64,000 bases of DNA from Nocardioides sp. NBC_00368 (GTDB taxonomy: Bacteria; Actinomycetota; Actinomycetes; Propionibacteriales; Nocardioidaceae), in contig NZ_CP107970.1 in assembly GCF_036090055.1 (NCBI RefSeq), positions 1,552,501 to 1,616,500 on the forward strand, written 5' to 3'. The position numbers and the translations under genes were made by a program. Under the pieces are notes generated by a model. The model did not search any database. It worked only from the letters and a program-made list of their open reading frames with translations, and was not told the origin of the DNA. Of this stretch, positions 45,408 through 54,453 are shown one piece after another. Position 1 is the first letter of the stretch. Every line of letters begins with the position of its first letter.

Positions 45408-46663
45408 CAGTGCAGGAAGGTGAACAGCGGCGAGTCGGGCTCGATCCGCTCGATGAGCAGGTCGCTGGCACCCATCCGCTCCAGCAGCCCTTCGAGCCCG
45501 TCGGCGGAGTCGAGGTCGATGCCGATCAGCGCGGGGCCGTGCTCGCGGTTGGACTTCTTGACGTACTCGAAGACCACGATGTCCTCCCCGTCGGCCAGCA
45601 CGTCGTCGAGGAAGCCGCGCAGCGCCCCGGGCGCCTGCGGGAAGGAGACCAGGAAGTAGTGGCGCAGGCCCTGGTGGATCAGCGCCCGCTCGAGCACGTC
45701 GGCGTAGCGGGAGACGTCGTTGTTGCCGCCGGAGAGGACGGCGCCGATGCGGGTGGCGCCACGCAGGTCGATCTGCCCCAGGGCGGCCACCGCGAGCGCT
45801 CCGGCGGGCTCGGCGATGATCCCCTCGGTCTGGTAGAGCTCGAGCATCTCCACGCAGATCGCGCCGACCGGCACGGAGACGAGCTCGTCGACGTACTCCT
45901 TGACGATCGGGTACGTCACCTTCCCCGCGGTCGCGACCGCGGCACCGTCCACGAAGGTGTCGAGCGTGTCCAGCCGCACCGGCCCACCGGCCTCGAACGC
46001 GGCGGCCATCGAGGCGGCACCGGCGGGCTCGACGCCGATGATCCGGGTCTGCGGCCAGACCTCGCGCACCCAGGTCGCGACCCCGGAGGCGAGTCCGCCG
46101 CCGCCGACGGGCAGCAGGAGGACGTCCAGGGGCGAGGAGATCTGCGAGGTCAGCTCGTAGCCGACGGTGCCCTGCCCGGCGATGGTGCGCGGGTCGTCGA
46201 ACGCGGAGACGTAGGTGGCACCGAGCCCGCGCCCCAGCTCGTAGGCGTAGGCGGAGGCCTCGTCGTAGGTCGAGCCGTGGAGGGTGAGCGTCACATGCTC
46301 GCCGCCGAGGGCGGTGATCCGGTCGCGCTTCTGCTTGGGCGTGTTGGTCGGCACCACGATGTGGCCGGGCACGCCGAGGCGGGCGCACGAGATCGCGACA
46401 CCCTGGGCGTGGTTCCCGGCGGACGCGCACACGACGCCTCGCTCGAGCTCCTCGGGCGTCAGCGAGCTCATCAGGTTGTAGGCGCCGCGGACCTTGTAGG
46501 AGCGCCCGAGCTGCAGGTCCTCGCGCTTGAGCAGGACCTCGGCGGCGTACCTCTCCGAGAGTCTGACGGAGCGCTCGACCGCCGTGCGCGTGGCGATCGT
46601 GCGCGCGGCGGCTTCCTCGATCGCTGCGGGTGTTACGGCAGGCTTCTTGCCAGACTCAGACAC
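45407..46663 (-). CDS. ilvA: Threonine ammonia-lyase
   Basis: A 418-residue PLP enzyme converting threonine to 2-oxobutyrate for isoleucine synthesis. The PLP Lys is in RSYKVRGAYN, the phosphate loop in PVGGGGLASG, and a serine/threonine loop in CASAGNHAQGVA. A C-terminal ACT-like domain (FPQAPGALRGFLDDVL) of about 80 residues is present, as in the short biosynthetic/catabolic form. GTG 46663 is chosen; codons before it have no support. The lipoprotein gene follows, overlapping by one base. Confidence 0.95.
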   Translation of the reverse strand: MSESGKKPAVTPAAIEEAAARTIATRTAVERSVRLSERYAAEVLLKREDLQLGRSYKVRGAYNLMSSLTPEELERGVVCASAGNHAQGVAISCARLGVPGHIVVPTNTPKQKRDRITALGGEHVTLTLHGSTYDEASAYAYELGRGLGATYVSAFDDPRTIAGQGTVGYELTSQISSPLDVLLLPVGGGGLASGVATWVREVWPQTRIIGVEPAGAASMAAAFEAGGPVRLDTLDTFVDGAAVATAGKVTYPIVKEYVDELVSVPVGAICVEMLELYQTEGIIAEPAGALAVAALGQIDLRGATRIGAVLSGGNNDVSRYADVLERALIHQGLRHYFLVSFPQAPGALRGFLDDVLADGEDIVVFEYVKKSNREHGPALIGIDLDSADGLEGLLERMGASDLLIERIEPDSPLFTFLH

Positions 46664-46682
46664 ATGCCTGAGTTTGTCACGA

Positions 46683-47507
46683 TCACCACTCGCTGAGCAC
46701 ACCCACGCCGACGAGCACCAGAACCGCCACACCGAGGATGACCCGGTAGATCACGAACGGGGTGTAGGTGTTGCGCGAGAGGTACTTCAGCAGCCACGCG
46801 ATCACCGCGTAGCCGAGGACGAACGAGACGATCGTGGCCACGATCGTGGGGCCCCAGCCATAGAGGTTGTCCTCGTGGGCGATGTCCTTCATCTCGAACA
46901 GGCCGGCTCCGAAGACCGCCGGGAGCGCCAGCAGGAAGGCGTACTCGGTCGCCGTGGCCCGCTCGTAGCCGAGCGCCCGGCCCATCGAGATCGTCGCCCC
47001 CGAGCGGGAGACGCCGGGGATCAGCGCACAGGCCTGGGCGCAGCCCATCAGGATCGCGTCGCGCCAGGAGAGGTCGTCGAAGCGCTTGCGGTTCTCGCCG
47101 ATCCGGTCGGCGATGCCGAGCACGATGCCCATCACGACGAGCATGGTGCCGACGACGTAGAGGCTGCGCAGGTCCTTCTCGATGATGTTCTGGAACAACA
47201 GCCCCATGATCACGATCGGGAGCGATCCGACGATGATGAACCAGCCCATCCGGGCGTCGGTGTGGCTGCGGAGCTCAGGGTTGAACAGGCTGCGGAACCA
47301 GGTGGAGATGATGCTCCAGATGTGCTTGCCCATGTAGGCCAGCACCGCGAGCTCGGTGCCGATCTGGATCACGGCGGTGAACGCCGCACCGGGGTCGCCC
47401 CAGCCGAGCAGCTCGGGGAAGATGCGCAGGTGTGCGCTGGATGAGATGGGCAGGAACTCGGTGAGTGCCTGAAGGATGCCCAGTGCGATCGCCTGCAGAT
47501 AATCCAC
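46683..47507 (-). CDS. uppP: Undecaprenyl-diphosphate phosphatase
   Basis: A 274-residue polytopic membrane enzyme that recycles the cell-wall lipid carrier. The family motifs are ALTEFLPISSSAHLRI and PGVSRSGATISMGRALG, with eight predicted helices. GTG 47507 is preferred to GTG 47540 because TAGAGT (plus 47516-47521) lies eight bases before it, and the longer version would need a TTA codon, rare in these genomes. Confidence 0.96.
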   Translation of the reverse strand: MDYLQAIALGILQALTEFLPISSSAHLRIFPELLGWGDPGAAFTAVIQIGTELAVLAYMGKHIWSIISTWFRSLFNPELRSHTDARMGWFIIVGSLPIVIMGLLFQNIIEKDLRSLYVVGTMLVVMGIVLGIADRIGENRKRFDDLSWRDAILMGCAQACALIPGVSRSGATISMGRALGYERATATEYAFLLALPAVFGAGLFEMKDIAHEDNLYGWGPTIVATIVSFVLGYAVIAWLLKYLSRNTYTPFVIYRVILGVAVLVLVGVGVLSEW

Positions 47508-47627
47508 GGGCGCAAACTCTAAAGGGCACGTACGCGGCACCGGACCGCTGCCTCCCTCTCGTTGTGTCCGCCGTCACGTCAGCGTGTCCGACCGGGGCCT
47601 CGCCGAGGGCACCGATAGATTGTCCTC

Positions 47628-48578
47628 ATGCAGAGCCGACTCCTCGGAGCCACTGGGCTGCGAGTCTCGTCTCTCGCCCTGGGCACCATGACCTGGGGCA
47701 GCGTGACCGATGAGCACGAGGCCCGTGAGCAGCTGGCCGGCTTCGCCGAGGCCGGTGGCACGCTCGTCGACACCGCCGCCGGCTACGGCGACGGAGCCTC
47801 CGAGAAGCTCCTCGGCTCGCTCCTGGCCGAGAACGTCATGGCCCGCGACGACGTCGTCCTGGCCACGAAGGGCGGAATCACCTGGCGCGGCGGCAGCCGA
47901 GGCGTCGACACCTCCCGCGGTCGGCTGCTGACCGGCCTCGACGCCTCCCTGCGCCGGCTCGGGGTCGACCACGTCGACCTGTGGCAGGTGCACGTCTGGT
48001 CCCCCGAGGTGCCGCTCGAGGAGACCCTCTCGGCGCTCGACATGGCACTGAGCAGCGGACGCGCGGCCTACGTCGGCGTCTCCAACTACACCGGCTGGCA
48101 GACCGCCCAGGCCGCCACCTGGCAGCGGGCCGTGCCGGGGCGGGCGACGCTGGCCTCGACGCAGGTGGAGTACTCGCTGCTGGCCCGTGACGTCGAGTAC
48201 GAGGTCATGCCGGCCGCCGGGGCGATGGGGATGGGCGTACTGGCCTGGTCGCCGCTGGCCGGTGGTGTGCTGACCGGGAAGTACCGCACCGGCATCCCGT
48301 CGAACTCCCGCGGGGCCGACCCGACCTTCTCCTCCCGGGTGGACGTCTACGACGACGAGCGCTCGCGCGGCATCGTCACCGCCGTCGCCAAGGCCGCCGA
48401 GGGCCTGGAGTGGACCCCGCTGCAGGTCTCGCTCGCCTGGGTGCGTGACCGCCCCGGCGTCACCGCCCCGATCATGGGGGCCCGCACCGCGGCGCAGCTC
48501 AAGGAGGCCCTGGAGGTCGCCGACCTCACCCTCCCGCCCGAGATCGCGCTCGCGCTCGACGACGTCTCCGCCGTCTGA
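47628..48578 (+). CDS. Aldo/keto reductase
   Basis: A 316-residue TIM-barrel NADPH reductase. The tetrad is visible as Asp and Tyr in VDTAAGYGDGASE, Lys in VVLATKGG and His in DLWQVHVW. Cofactor contacts lie in GVSNYTGWQ and LAWSPLAGGVLTGKY. TAGATT (47616-47621) lies exactly six bases before the ATG. The natural substrate is unknown. Confidence 0.93.
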   Translation: MQSRLLGATGLRVSSLALGTMTWGSVTDEHEAREQLAGFAEAGGTLVDTAAGYGDGASEKLLGSLLAENVMARDDVVLATKGGITWRGGSRGVDTSRGRLLTGLDASLRRLGVDHVDLWQVHVWSPEVPLEETLSALDMALSSGRAAYVGVSNYTGWQTAQAATWQRAVPGRATLASTQVEYSLLARDVEYEVMPAAGAMGMGVLAWSPLAGGVLTGKYRTGIPSNSRGADPTFSSRVDVYDDERSRGIVTAVAKAAEGLEWTPLQVSLAWVRDRPGVTAPIMGARTAAQLKEALEVADLTLPPEIALALDDVSAV

Positions 48579-48602
48579 CCCCTGCCGGTCCGGCGAGATC
48601 CC

Positions 48603-49733
48603 TCAGGAGTCGACCGTCCAGGCATGGCACAACCACCATGCCGAGATCGCCCCGAACGTACGGTGCGGGTCGATCCCGGTGACCGCGGCGAACCGCTGGA
48701 CCCGGTTGCGGACGGTGTTCTCGTGGACGTAGAGCGTGCGGGCGACCGCGGCGGTGTCGCGATCCGCCTCGAGCCAGGCTCGTACGGTCCGGGCCACCGC
48801 CTCGGCCGCGGCCCCGAGCTCGTGGCGCGCCGCTCGGTGCCGCAGCGCGAGGGCCTCGGTGAGGTCGGGGCGGGAGGTCAACGCGGCCACCGCAGCGACC
48901 TCGCTGATGTGCACCGCCCCGGTCAGACCGGTCGCCTCGGCGGCCGGGACGGTGGCCACCGCCAGGCGGTGGGCGACGCCAAGCTCCTCCGCGGCCACCG
49001 GGCCGGCGATCCCGACGACCGAACCGGACCCCTGGGGACGCAACGCGGGCTGGCTCGGCACCACCGCGACCAGGGCGTCACCCACCGTCGCGGCGAGGCC
49101 GGGTCCGGTGCCCTCGGTCAGCCGCCGCACGGCGGTGGTGGACGCGGTGTCACCGGATCGGGTGACCAGCACCCATAGCCCGGCGCCGGGGGCGAAGCCC
49201 CGTTCGGCTGCGGTGAGGGCAGCCGCGGAACCGCCCTCGAGCAGCCGCCGCAGGGACTCCGCGTCCCGGTCCCAGACGTCATTGGTCCGGGGCGTCTCCC
49301 GGTGGGCACGGATCAGCCGCGTGCGCACGGCGTCGGCCCAGTCGTCGTAGAGCTCGCGCGCGTCCAGCAGATGAGCGGCCGCGATCCCGGCCTCCTCGGC
49401 CAGCTCGCGGGTGCGCGCCCAGATTGCGCGCTCCGAGATCCGCACCGAGCCGAGCACGACGTCGATGGGGATCCCCTGGCGGGCGCGGTTGACGGCGAGC
49501 TGCTCGACGACGGTCAGCTCCGCCTCGGTGGGGGCGCGGCGGGCGGCCACTGCGCGCCCGGCTGCGGTGAGGAGGAGGCGGGTGTGGCCGGTGATGTCGG
49601 AGACGGGCAGGGTGGCCGACTCCTCGACGTGGCCGCGCACGGCGGCGACGACCGCGGGCAGCAGGTCGTCGTCGGCCAGCACCCGTTCGATGAGGTCGAC
49701 GATCGCCTCCCAGTCGCGCGGTCGGGTCGTCAC
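48603..49733 (-). CDS. PucR-family transcriptional regulator
   Basis: A 376-residue regulator ending in the PucR-type helix-turn-helix (DTAAVARTLYVHENTVRNRVQRFAAVTG). The middle resembles GGDEF-like CdaR domains and the N-terminus is helical. GTG 49733 is the likeliest start; an upstream Met at 49769 is possible. Divergent from the FMO-SDR-transporter operon, with a perfect 11-base inverted repeat between them, so it probably controls that operon. Confidence 0.87.
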   Translation of the reverse strand: MTTRPRDWEAIVDLIERVLADDDLLPAVVAAVRGHVEESATLPVSDITGHTRLLLTAAGRAVAARRAPTEAELTVVEQLAVNRARQGIPIDVVLGSVRISERAIWARTRELAEEAGIAAAHLLDARELYDDWADAVRTRLIRAHRETPRTNDVWDRDAESLRRLLEGGSAAALTAAERGFAPGAGLWVLVTRSGDTASTTAVRRLTEGTGPGLAATVGDALVAVVPSQPALRPQGSGSVVGIAGPVAAEELGVAHRLAVATVPAAEATGLTGAVHISEVAAVAALTSRPDLTEALALRHRAARHELGAAAEAVARTVRAWLEADRDTAAVARTLYVHENTVRNRVQRFAAVTGIDPHRTFGAISAWWLCHAWTVDS

Positions 49734-49749
49734 CTGGCGATCATCGCGC

Positions 49750-49775
49750 GGGATTGTGGCCCGCCACAATCCCGG
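49750..49775. promoter_or_regulatory. Perfect inverted repeat in the PucR/FMO divergent promoter
   Basis: CGGGATTGTGG-CCCG-CCACAATCCCG, 11-base perfect arms with a 4-base spacer, 17 bases from the PucR start. A weaker related element (TTGTGGC-N4-GCCATAG) overlaps the FMO -10 box TAGGGT near 49825-49850. A good operator candidate for the PucR protein. Confidence 0.7.
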
Positions 49776-49881
49776 CTCCCAGATCGGTGATCAGGTCCAG
49801 GGATCTTGCCGTCGGCGACCCCTAGGGTTGTGGCGAGCGCCATAGGGGCGCGTCACCGGCCCGACCCAGGAGAACGTACGC

Positions 49882-51288
49882 ATGAGGAAGTCCGCCCGCG
49901 TCGCCGTCATCGGCGCCGGGGCCGCCGGTCTCGCCACCACCAAGGCGCTGCTCGACGTCGGGGCGGAGGTCGTGACGTACGAGAAGGGTGACCGGCCGGG
50001 CGGGCTGTGGAACCAGCACAACAGCAGCGGCCTCTCGGCTGCCTACGACTCGCTCCACCTCAACACCAGCAAGGGCCGCACCGAGTTCGCCGACCATCCG
50101 ATGCCGGCGAGCTGGGTCGACTATCCCTCGGCCGAGCTGGTGGCCGTCTACCTCGCCGACTACGCCGACACCTTCGGGGTGACCGAGCGGATCCGCTTCG
50201 ACACCACCGTCGTCGGCGTCGAGCGCGAGGAGTCCGGCCCGGACCGTGGCGCCTGGACGGTGACCTGCGAGGACGGCACGACCGAACGCTACGACGCGGT
50301 GGTCGTCGCCAACGGGCACAACTGGGACCCACGCTGGCCCGCGCCCGGCTACCCGGGCAGGTTCTCCGGCGTGCAGCTGCACGCCCACGACTACCGCGAC
50401 GCGAAGGTCTTCCGCGACCGGCGCGTGCTCGTCGTCGGGATGGGCAACTCGGCGATGGACATCGCCGTCGACGCCTCCTACGTCGCCGCCTCGCCGGTGC
50501 TGCTCTCGGCCCGGCACGGCGTCCACATCGTCCCGAAGTACCTCTTCGGCCGCCCGGCCGATGCCACCGGCGGCGCCATCGCGGGACTCCCCTGGCGCAT
50601 CCGTCAGCGGCTGGCCGAGACGATGCTGCGCGTGGCAGTGGGCCGCCCGGAGGACTACGGCCTCCCGGCTCCGGCGGGCGGGCTGTTCCAGAACCACCCG
50701 ACGATCAGCGACACGATCCTGCACCGGCTCACGCACGGCGAGGTCGTCCCCCGCACCGGGATCGAGCGGCTCGACGGCGACCACGTGATCTTCACCGACG
50801 GCCGCACCGACAGGGTCGACACGATCGTGTGGGCCACCGGCTACCGCGTGACCATTCCCTTCCTCTCGGAGCGCTGGCTCAGCACGGACCCGGAGCGGAT
50901 GCCGCTGCACCACCGCGTCTTCCACCTCGACGACCCGAGCCTGGCCTTCGTCGGCCTCATGCAGTCGACCGGGTCCGCACTGCCGGTCGTCGAGGCCCAG
51001 GCCAAGCTCGTCGCGGCGCATCTCAGCGGGACGTACGCCCTGCCGGCGGAGGCCGAGCGCCGCCGGATCGCCGACCGGGCGCTGCGCGAGGCACGCGCCC
51101 GCTGGGGCGAGAAGCGGCCGGCGATGCGGATCGACTTCGACGCCTATCTCGCCTCGGTGCCGGTCGAGCTGAAGGCCGGCCGAAAGCGTCTGGATACCGG
51201 CGCCTCCCCCTTCGTGTCGCGGCTGGTCCCCCCGCAGCCGCGGCCCGCCAACATATTCACCGCCACCCCCGATGAGGTCACCACATGA
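49882..51288 (+). CDS. Flavin-containing/Baeyer-Villiger-type monooxygenase
   Basis: A 468-residue FAD- and NADPH-dependent monooxygenase. The FAD motif is VIGAGAAGLAT, the NADPH motif VGMGNSAMD, and the FMO signature FSGVQLHAHDYRD lies between them (F-x-G-x3-H-x3-[Y/F]-like). AGGAGAA precedes the ATG. It is the first gene of the operon FMO-SDR-transporter; each following start overlaps the previous stop. The likely role is oxidising an imported ketone, amine or sulfide. Confidence 0.92.
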   Translation: MRKSARVAVIGAGAAGLATTKALLDVGAEVVTYEKGDRPGGLWNQHNSSGLSAAYDSLHLNTSKGRTEFADHPMPASWVDYPSAELVAVYLADYADTFGVTERIRFDTTVVGVEREESGPDRGAWTVTCEDGTTERYDAVVVANGHNWDPRWPAPGYPGRFSGVQLHAHDYRDAKVFRDRRVLVVGMGNSAMDIAVDASYVAASPVLLSARHGVHIVPKYLFGRPADATGGAIAGLPWRIRQRLAETMLRVAVGRPEDYGLPAPAGGLFQNHPTISDTILHRLTHGEVVPRTGIERLDGDHVIFTDGRTDRVDTIVWATGYRVTIPFLSERWLSTDPERMPLHHRVFHLDDPSLAFVGLMQSTGSALPVVEAQAKLVAAHLSGTYALPAEAERRRIADRALREARARWGEKRPAMRIDFDAYLASVPVELKAGRKRLDTGASPFVSRLVPPQPRPANIFTATPDEVTT

Positions 51289-52118
51289 GCAGCCTGCGAG
51301 ACGCCGCTGGCCTTCGTGTCCTGATCACCGGCGCCTCCGGCACCTTCGGACGGGCCCTGGCCACCGAGCTGTCCACCCGAGGAGCGCACGTGGTCGGGCT
51401 CGACGTGGCGCCCCGCGACGACGACCCGGTGCCCGTCATCGCCTGCGACCTGACCGACGACGACGCGGTCCCCGCCGCCGTCACCACCGCGCTGGGACGC
51501 CTCGGCGGGCTCGACCTGCTGATCAACAACGCCGGCATCGGCGGGCCGGCGCCGGCCGAGCTGGCTCCGGGCACCGAGGTACGCCGCCAGCTCGACATCA
51601 ACCTGCTCGGCACCTGGCGGGTCAGTGCCGCCTGCGTACCGGCCCTGGTCGCCTCCCGCGGCCGGGTGGTGATGGTGACCTCGCGGATGGCCGTCATGCA
51701 GCTTCCGCTCGCCGCGGCGTACGGCGCCTCCAAGCGCGCCATGGTCGCCTATGCCGACGCGCTCCGCCTCGAGCTCGGCACCCACGTCGGTGTCACCTGC
51801 ATCTATCCCTCGGCCGTACGCAGCCCGATCCATGACTCCACCGCGGCCGCCGGCCTCTCGCTGGAGGGGATGAGCTCCTACGAGCCGCTCGAGGGCGTCG
51901 TCGAGACGGTGCTGCGCGCCGGCCTGTCCCGGCGGGCCCGGCGCGACCTCCCGACCACCCGTCGGGGTGCGGTGGAGCTCTTCCTCGCCCGCCACCTGCC
52001 CGCGCTCACCGACCGCATCGTGGCCCGCACCTTCTCCGCTCGGATCCGGTCCGGCGCGTTCGGCACGGCCGAGCTCGCCGCCCCCGCGGTGGAGCGCCAC
52101 GCCGAGGCCGGCGCGTGA
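51285..52118 (+). CDS. Short-chain dehydrogenase/reductase
   Basis: A 277-residue SDR. The cofactor loop is TGASGTFGRA, the NNAG motif is INNAGIGG, the catalytic Ser is in VTSRMA and the YxxxK motif in YGASKRAM. The C-terminal tail (residues 220-277) is longer than in core SDRs. ATGA overlap with the FMO stop. Likely acts on the same substrate as the monooxygenase. Confidence 0.92.
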   Translation: MSSLRDAAGLRVLITGASGTFGRALATELSTRGAHVVGLDVAPRDDDPVPVIACDLTDDDAVPAAVTTALGRLGGLDLLINNAGIGGPAPAELAPGTEVRRQLDINLLGTWRVSAACVPALVASRGRVVMVTSRMAVMQLPLAAAYGASKRAMVAYADALRLELGTHVGVTCIYPSAVRSPIHDSTAAAGLSLEGMSSYEPLEGVVETVLRAGLSRRARRDLPTTRRGAVELFLARHLPALTDRIVARTFSARIRSGAFGTAELAAPAVERHAEAGA

Positions 52119-53446
52119 CCACGACCGCGCAGGAGACGGCACGCGCCGGCAACCTGCCCCTGGTCCAGTACGCCACGGGCTCGCTCGGCATGGGCGCGTG
52201 GGTCACCGTCCCCGGCCTGCTCCTGCTCTACTTCCTGACGAACACGCTGGGCGTCGCTCCGCTGGTCGCGGGGCTGGCGCTGCTGGTGCCGAAGGTCATC
52301 GACGCGGTCGTCCACCCGGTGCTCGGGACGCTCTCGGACCGGGAGGCCCGCCGCCACGGTCACCGCCGCGGCGTGATGCACTGGGGTCTGCTGCTCGGGC
52401 TCGCCATGATCGCGATGTTCACCGTCCCCGGCGATCTCCACGGCACGCCGGCCGCCCTGTGGGTCGCCTCCTGGTACATCGTCGGCAACATCTGCTTCGC
52501 GGCCTTCCAGGTCCCCTACCTGACCACCCCCTCGGACCTGCGGGTCGGCTACCACGAGCGCACCCGCGTCTTCATGGTCCGGATGGTGCTGCTCACCGTC
52601 GGTCTGCTCGCTGCAGGTGTCGCCGCGCCGATCCTGGTCGCCGACGAGCAGCGGGGCAGCTACACCCGGATGGCGCTCGTCTTCGCCGTCGTGATGGCGG
52701 CCACCGCTGTGATCGCCATCCGCGGCGTACGCCGGCTGAACGCCACCTGCGGGTTCCGGGAGCCGGCGGCGCACGCGCAGTCCGTCCTCGCCGACCTGCG
52801 GCTGGCGTGGGACGACCGCGACTTCCGGCTGCTGGTGCTCTCCTACCTGTTCACCGGCGCGACCACCCACCTCGTGCTGGCCGCGGTCCCGTTCTACGCC
52901 GAGCACGTGCTCGGCCGCTCGGGTCTGACCGCGGTGCTGATGGGCGCCTTCCTCGGACCGGCGATGGTCACCTCGCCGCTGTGGCTGCGGCTCTCCCGAC
53001 GGCTCGGCAAACAGCGGGGTCTGCTGCTGGCCCAGGCGATCTTCGTCCTCGGCACGCTCGCCCTGGTCGCCGGCGACCGGATCCCGGTCGCGCTGACCGT
53101 CACGGTCGTCGTCCTGCTCGGTACGTCCTTCGCCGGCCTGCAGCTGCTGGCGTTCTCGATGGTCCCCGATGCCGTGGCCGCCGCCGAGCGGCGCCGACAG
53201 TCCCGGGCCGGCGCCTACACGGGCGTGTGGACCGCCACCGAGGCGGTCGGCACCGCTGTCGGGCCGTACGTCTACTCCGCGGTCCTCGCCATCGGCGGGT
53301 TCGCGGCGGCGGTGGACGGCGAGAGCGTCCCACAGACCGCGGGGGCGGTCGATGCCGTGCTGGTCGGGTTCACCGTCGTCCCGGCGGTCCTGATGGCCGT
53401 CGCCTGGGTCATCCAGCGACGCTGCGCCCTCGACCAGCATGCCTGA
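52115..53446 (+). CDS. MFS transporter, GPH-like family
   Basis: A 443-residue transporter with 12 predicted helices. The N-terminal motif (PKVIDAVVHPVLGTLSDREARRHGHRRGVMHWG) resembles the loop 2-3 region of the glycoside-pentoside-hexuronide family, and FQVPYLTTPSDL resembles its loop. GTG 52115 overlaps the SDR stop. Probably carries the substrate of the FMO and SDR. Confidence 0.88.
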   Translation: MTTTAQETARAGNLPLVQYATGSLGMGAWVTVPGLLLLYFLTNTLGVAPLVAGLALLVPKVIDAVVHPVLGTLSDREARRHGHRRGVMHWGLLLGLAMIAMFTVPGDLHGTPAALWVASWYIVGNICFAAFQVPYLTTPSDLRVGYHERTRVFMVRMVLLTVGLLAAGVAAPILVADEQRGSYTRMALVFAVVMAATAVIAIRGVRRLNATCGFREPAAHAQSVLADLRLAWDDRDFRLLVLSYLFTGATTHLVLAAVPFYAEHVLGRSGLTAVLMGAFLGPAMVTSPLWLRLSRRLGKQRGLLLAQAIFVLGTLALVAGDRIPVALTVTVVVLLGTSFAGLQLLAFSMVPDAVAAAERRRQSRAGAYTGVWTATEAVGTAVGPYVYSAVLAIGGFAAAVDGESVPQTAGAVDAVLVGFTVVPAVLMAVAWVIQRRCALDQHA

Positions 53447-53512
53447 ACCGGCCCGCGGGAACACCTGAGTGTGCACACTGGTTCTCCAGGCAGTCGTCAG
53501 AAGGAGACATGC

Positions 53513-53731
53513 ATGGCTCGAGCCGAACGCCGCCCACCCCGCCCGGGAGTGATGTGGGAGTACGACAAGGTGACCTTCTCGCGCGAGTTCTCCCGCAACA
53601 TCGTGACCAAGCTCCTCGTCGAGCGCGCCGAGCACGGCGGCTGGGAGCTCGACCGGGTGCGGATCACCGCCGACGGCACCCGCCGGGTCACGCTTCGGCG
53701 CAAGATCATCCGCCAGCGGCTGACGGTCTGA
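53513..53731 (+). CDS. DUF5703-family small protein
   Basis: A 72-residue protein with the conserved pattern VERAEHGGWELDRVRITADGTRRVTLRRKIIRQR typical of DUF5703 in actinobacteria. AAGGAG lies six bases before the ATG. A perfect palindrome AGTGTGCACACT (53468-53479) is about 34 bases upstream and may be an operator. Function unknown. Confidence 0.88.
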   Translation: MARAERRPPRPGVMWEYDKVTFSREFSRNIVTKLLVERAEHGGWELDRVRITADGTRRVTLRRKIIRQRLTV

Positions 53732-53777
53732 GCGCGTCTGCGCGCTCGTCGCGCGTCCAGACATTAGGGTCCTGCGG

Positions 53778-54335
53778 GTGATCCATCTCGTACGCCACGG
53801 CGAAGCCGCCGGCGGGGACACGGTCGACCCCGGCCTCTCCGAGCTCGGCCGGCGCCAGGTCCATGCGCTCGCCCACCGACTCGCGTTCCGCCCAGTCCGT
53901 CAGGTGCTGCACGGCCCGAGCCGGCGTACGACCGAGACTGCCACCATCCTCACCGAGAACCTCGGCGCCGGGCCGGTGCCCTCCGACCTTCTGCTCGACC
54001 GTACCCCGGTGCCGTCGACCGAACGGAGCGGTGACTACCCGACCCACCGCTGGGAGTGGTTCCAGGACGTCCCCGAGGCAGAGCGCGACATCAACGGTGC
54101 CGAGCTCACCGCCGCCTGGCACAAGCTCTGGTCCGAGCACCACGACGCGGAAGTCGTGCTGGTCACGCACGCGTTCGTGATCTCCTGGTTCGTACGCCAG
54201 GTGCTCAACGCACCGCCCGCGACCTGGATGCGGATCGGTCCGATCGGCAACGCGACCCTGACCAGCATCGGGCCGAACATCGCCGGCGAGCCCGTGGTCG
54301 AGACGTTCAACGCCGAGGTCGTCCTGCCGATCTGA
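53778..54335 (+). CDS. Histidine phosphatase-family protein
   Basis: A 185-residue phosphoglycerate-mutase-like protein. The RHG motif is at the start (IHLVRHGEAAGG), with a second His in VVLVTHAFVISWF and Arg in HGPSRRTTETA. TAGGGT (53765-53770) lies seven bases before the GTG, giving a leaderless mRNA. Its stop lies in the first of four decamer repeats. Confidence 0.9.
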   Translation: MIHLVRHGEAAGGDTVDPGLSELGRRQVHALAHRLAFRPVRQVLHGPSRRTTETATILTENLGAGPVPSDLLLDRTPVPSTERSGDYPTHRWEWFQDVPEAERDINGAELTAAWHKLWSEHHDAEVVLVTHAFVISWFVRQVLNAPPATWMRIGPIGNATLTSIGPNIAGEPVVETFNAEVVLPI

Positions 54336-54367
54336 GTCGATCTGGGCCGATCTGAGTCGATCTGGAC
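54328..54367. repeat. Four tandem 10-base repeats at a gene end
   Basis: CGATCTGRGY four times (54328, 54338, 54348, 54358; the last ends GGAC). The first contains the stop codon of the histidine phosphatase gene. A pair of GCGCCAACAA repeats follows. Confidence 0.7.
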
Positions 54368-54453
54368 AAGCGGCGCCAACAAGGCGCCAACAACACGGAT
54401 ATCCGTCCGCGACACGGTGTCGTGAGCCGCTGTCGCGCTGGCAGGATCCGCCC

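Noticed and set aside
45408..46430. Very long form of the lipoprotein overlapping ilvA
   Set aside because: The extension is a shadow of ilvA in another frame; ATG 45407 starts a proper lipoprotein signal peptide.
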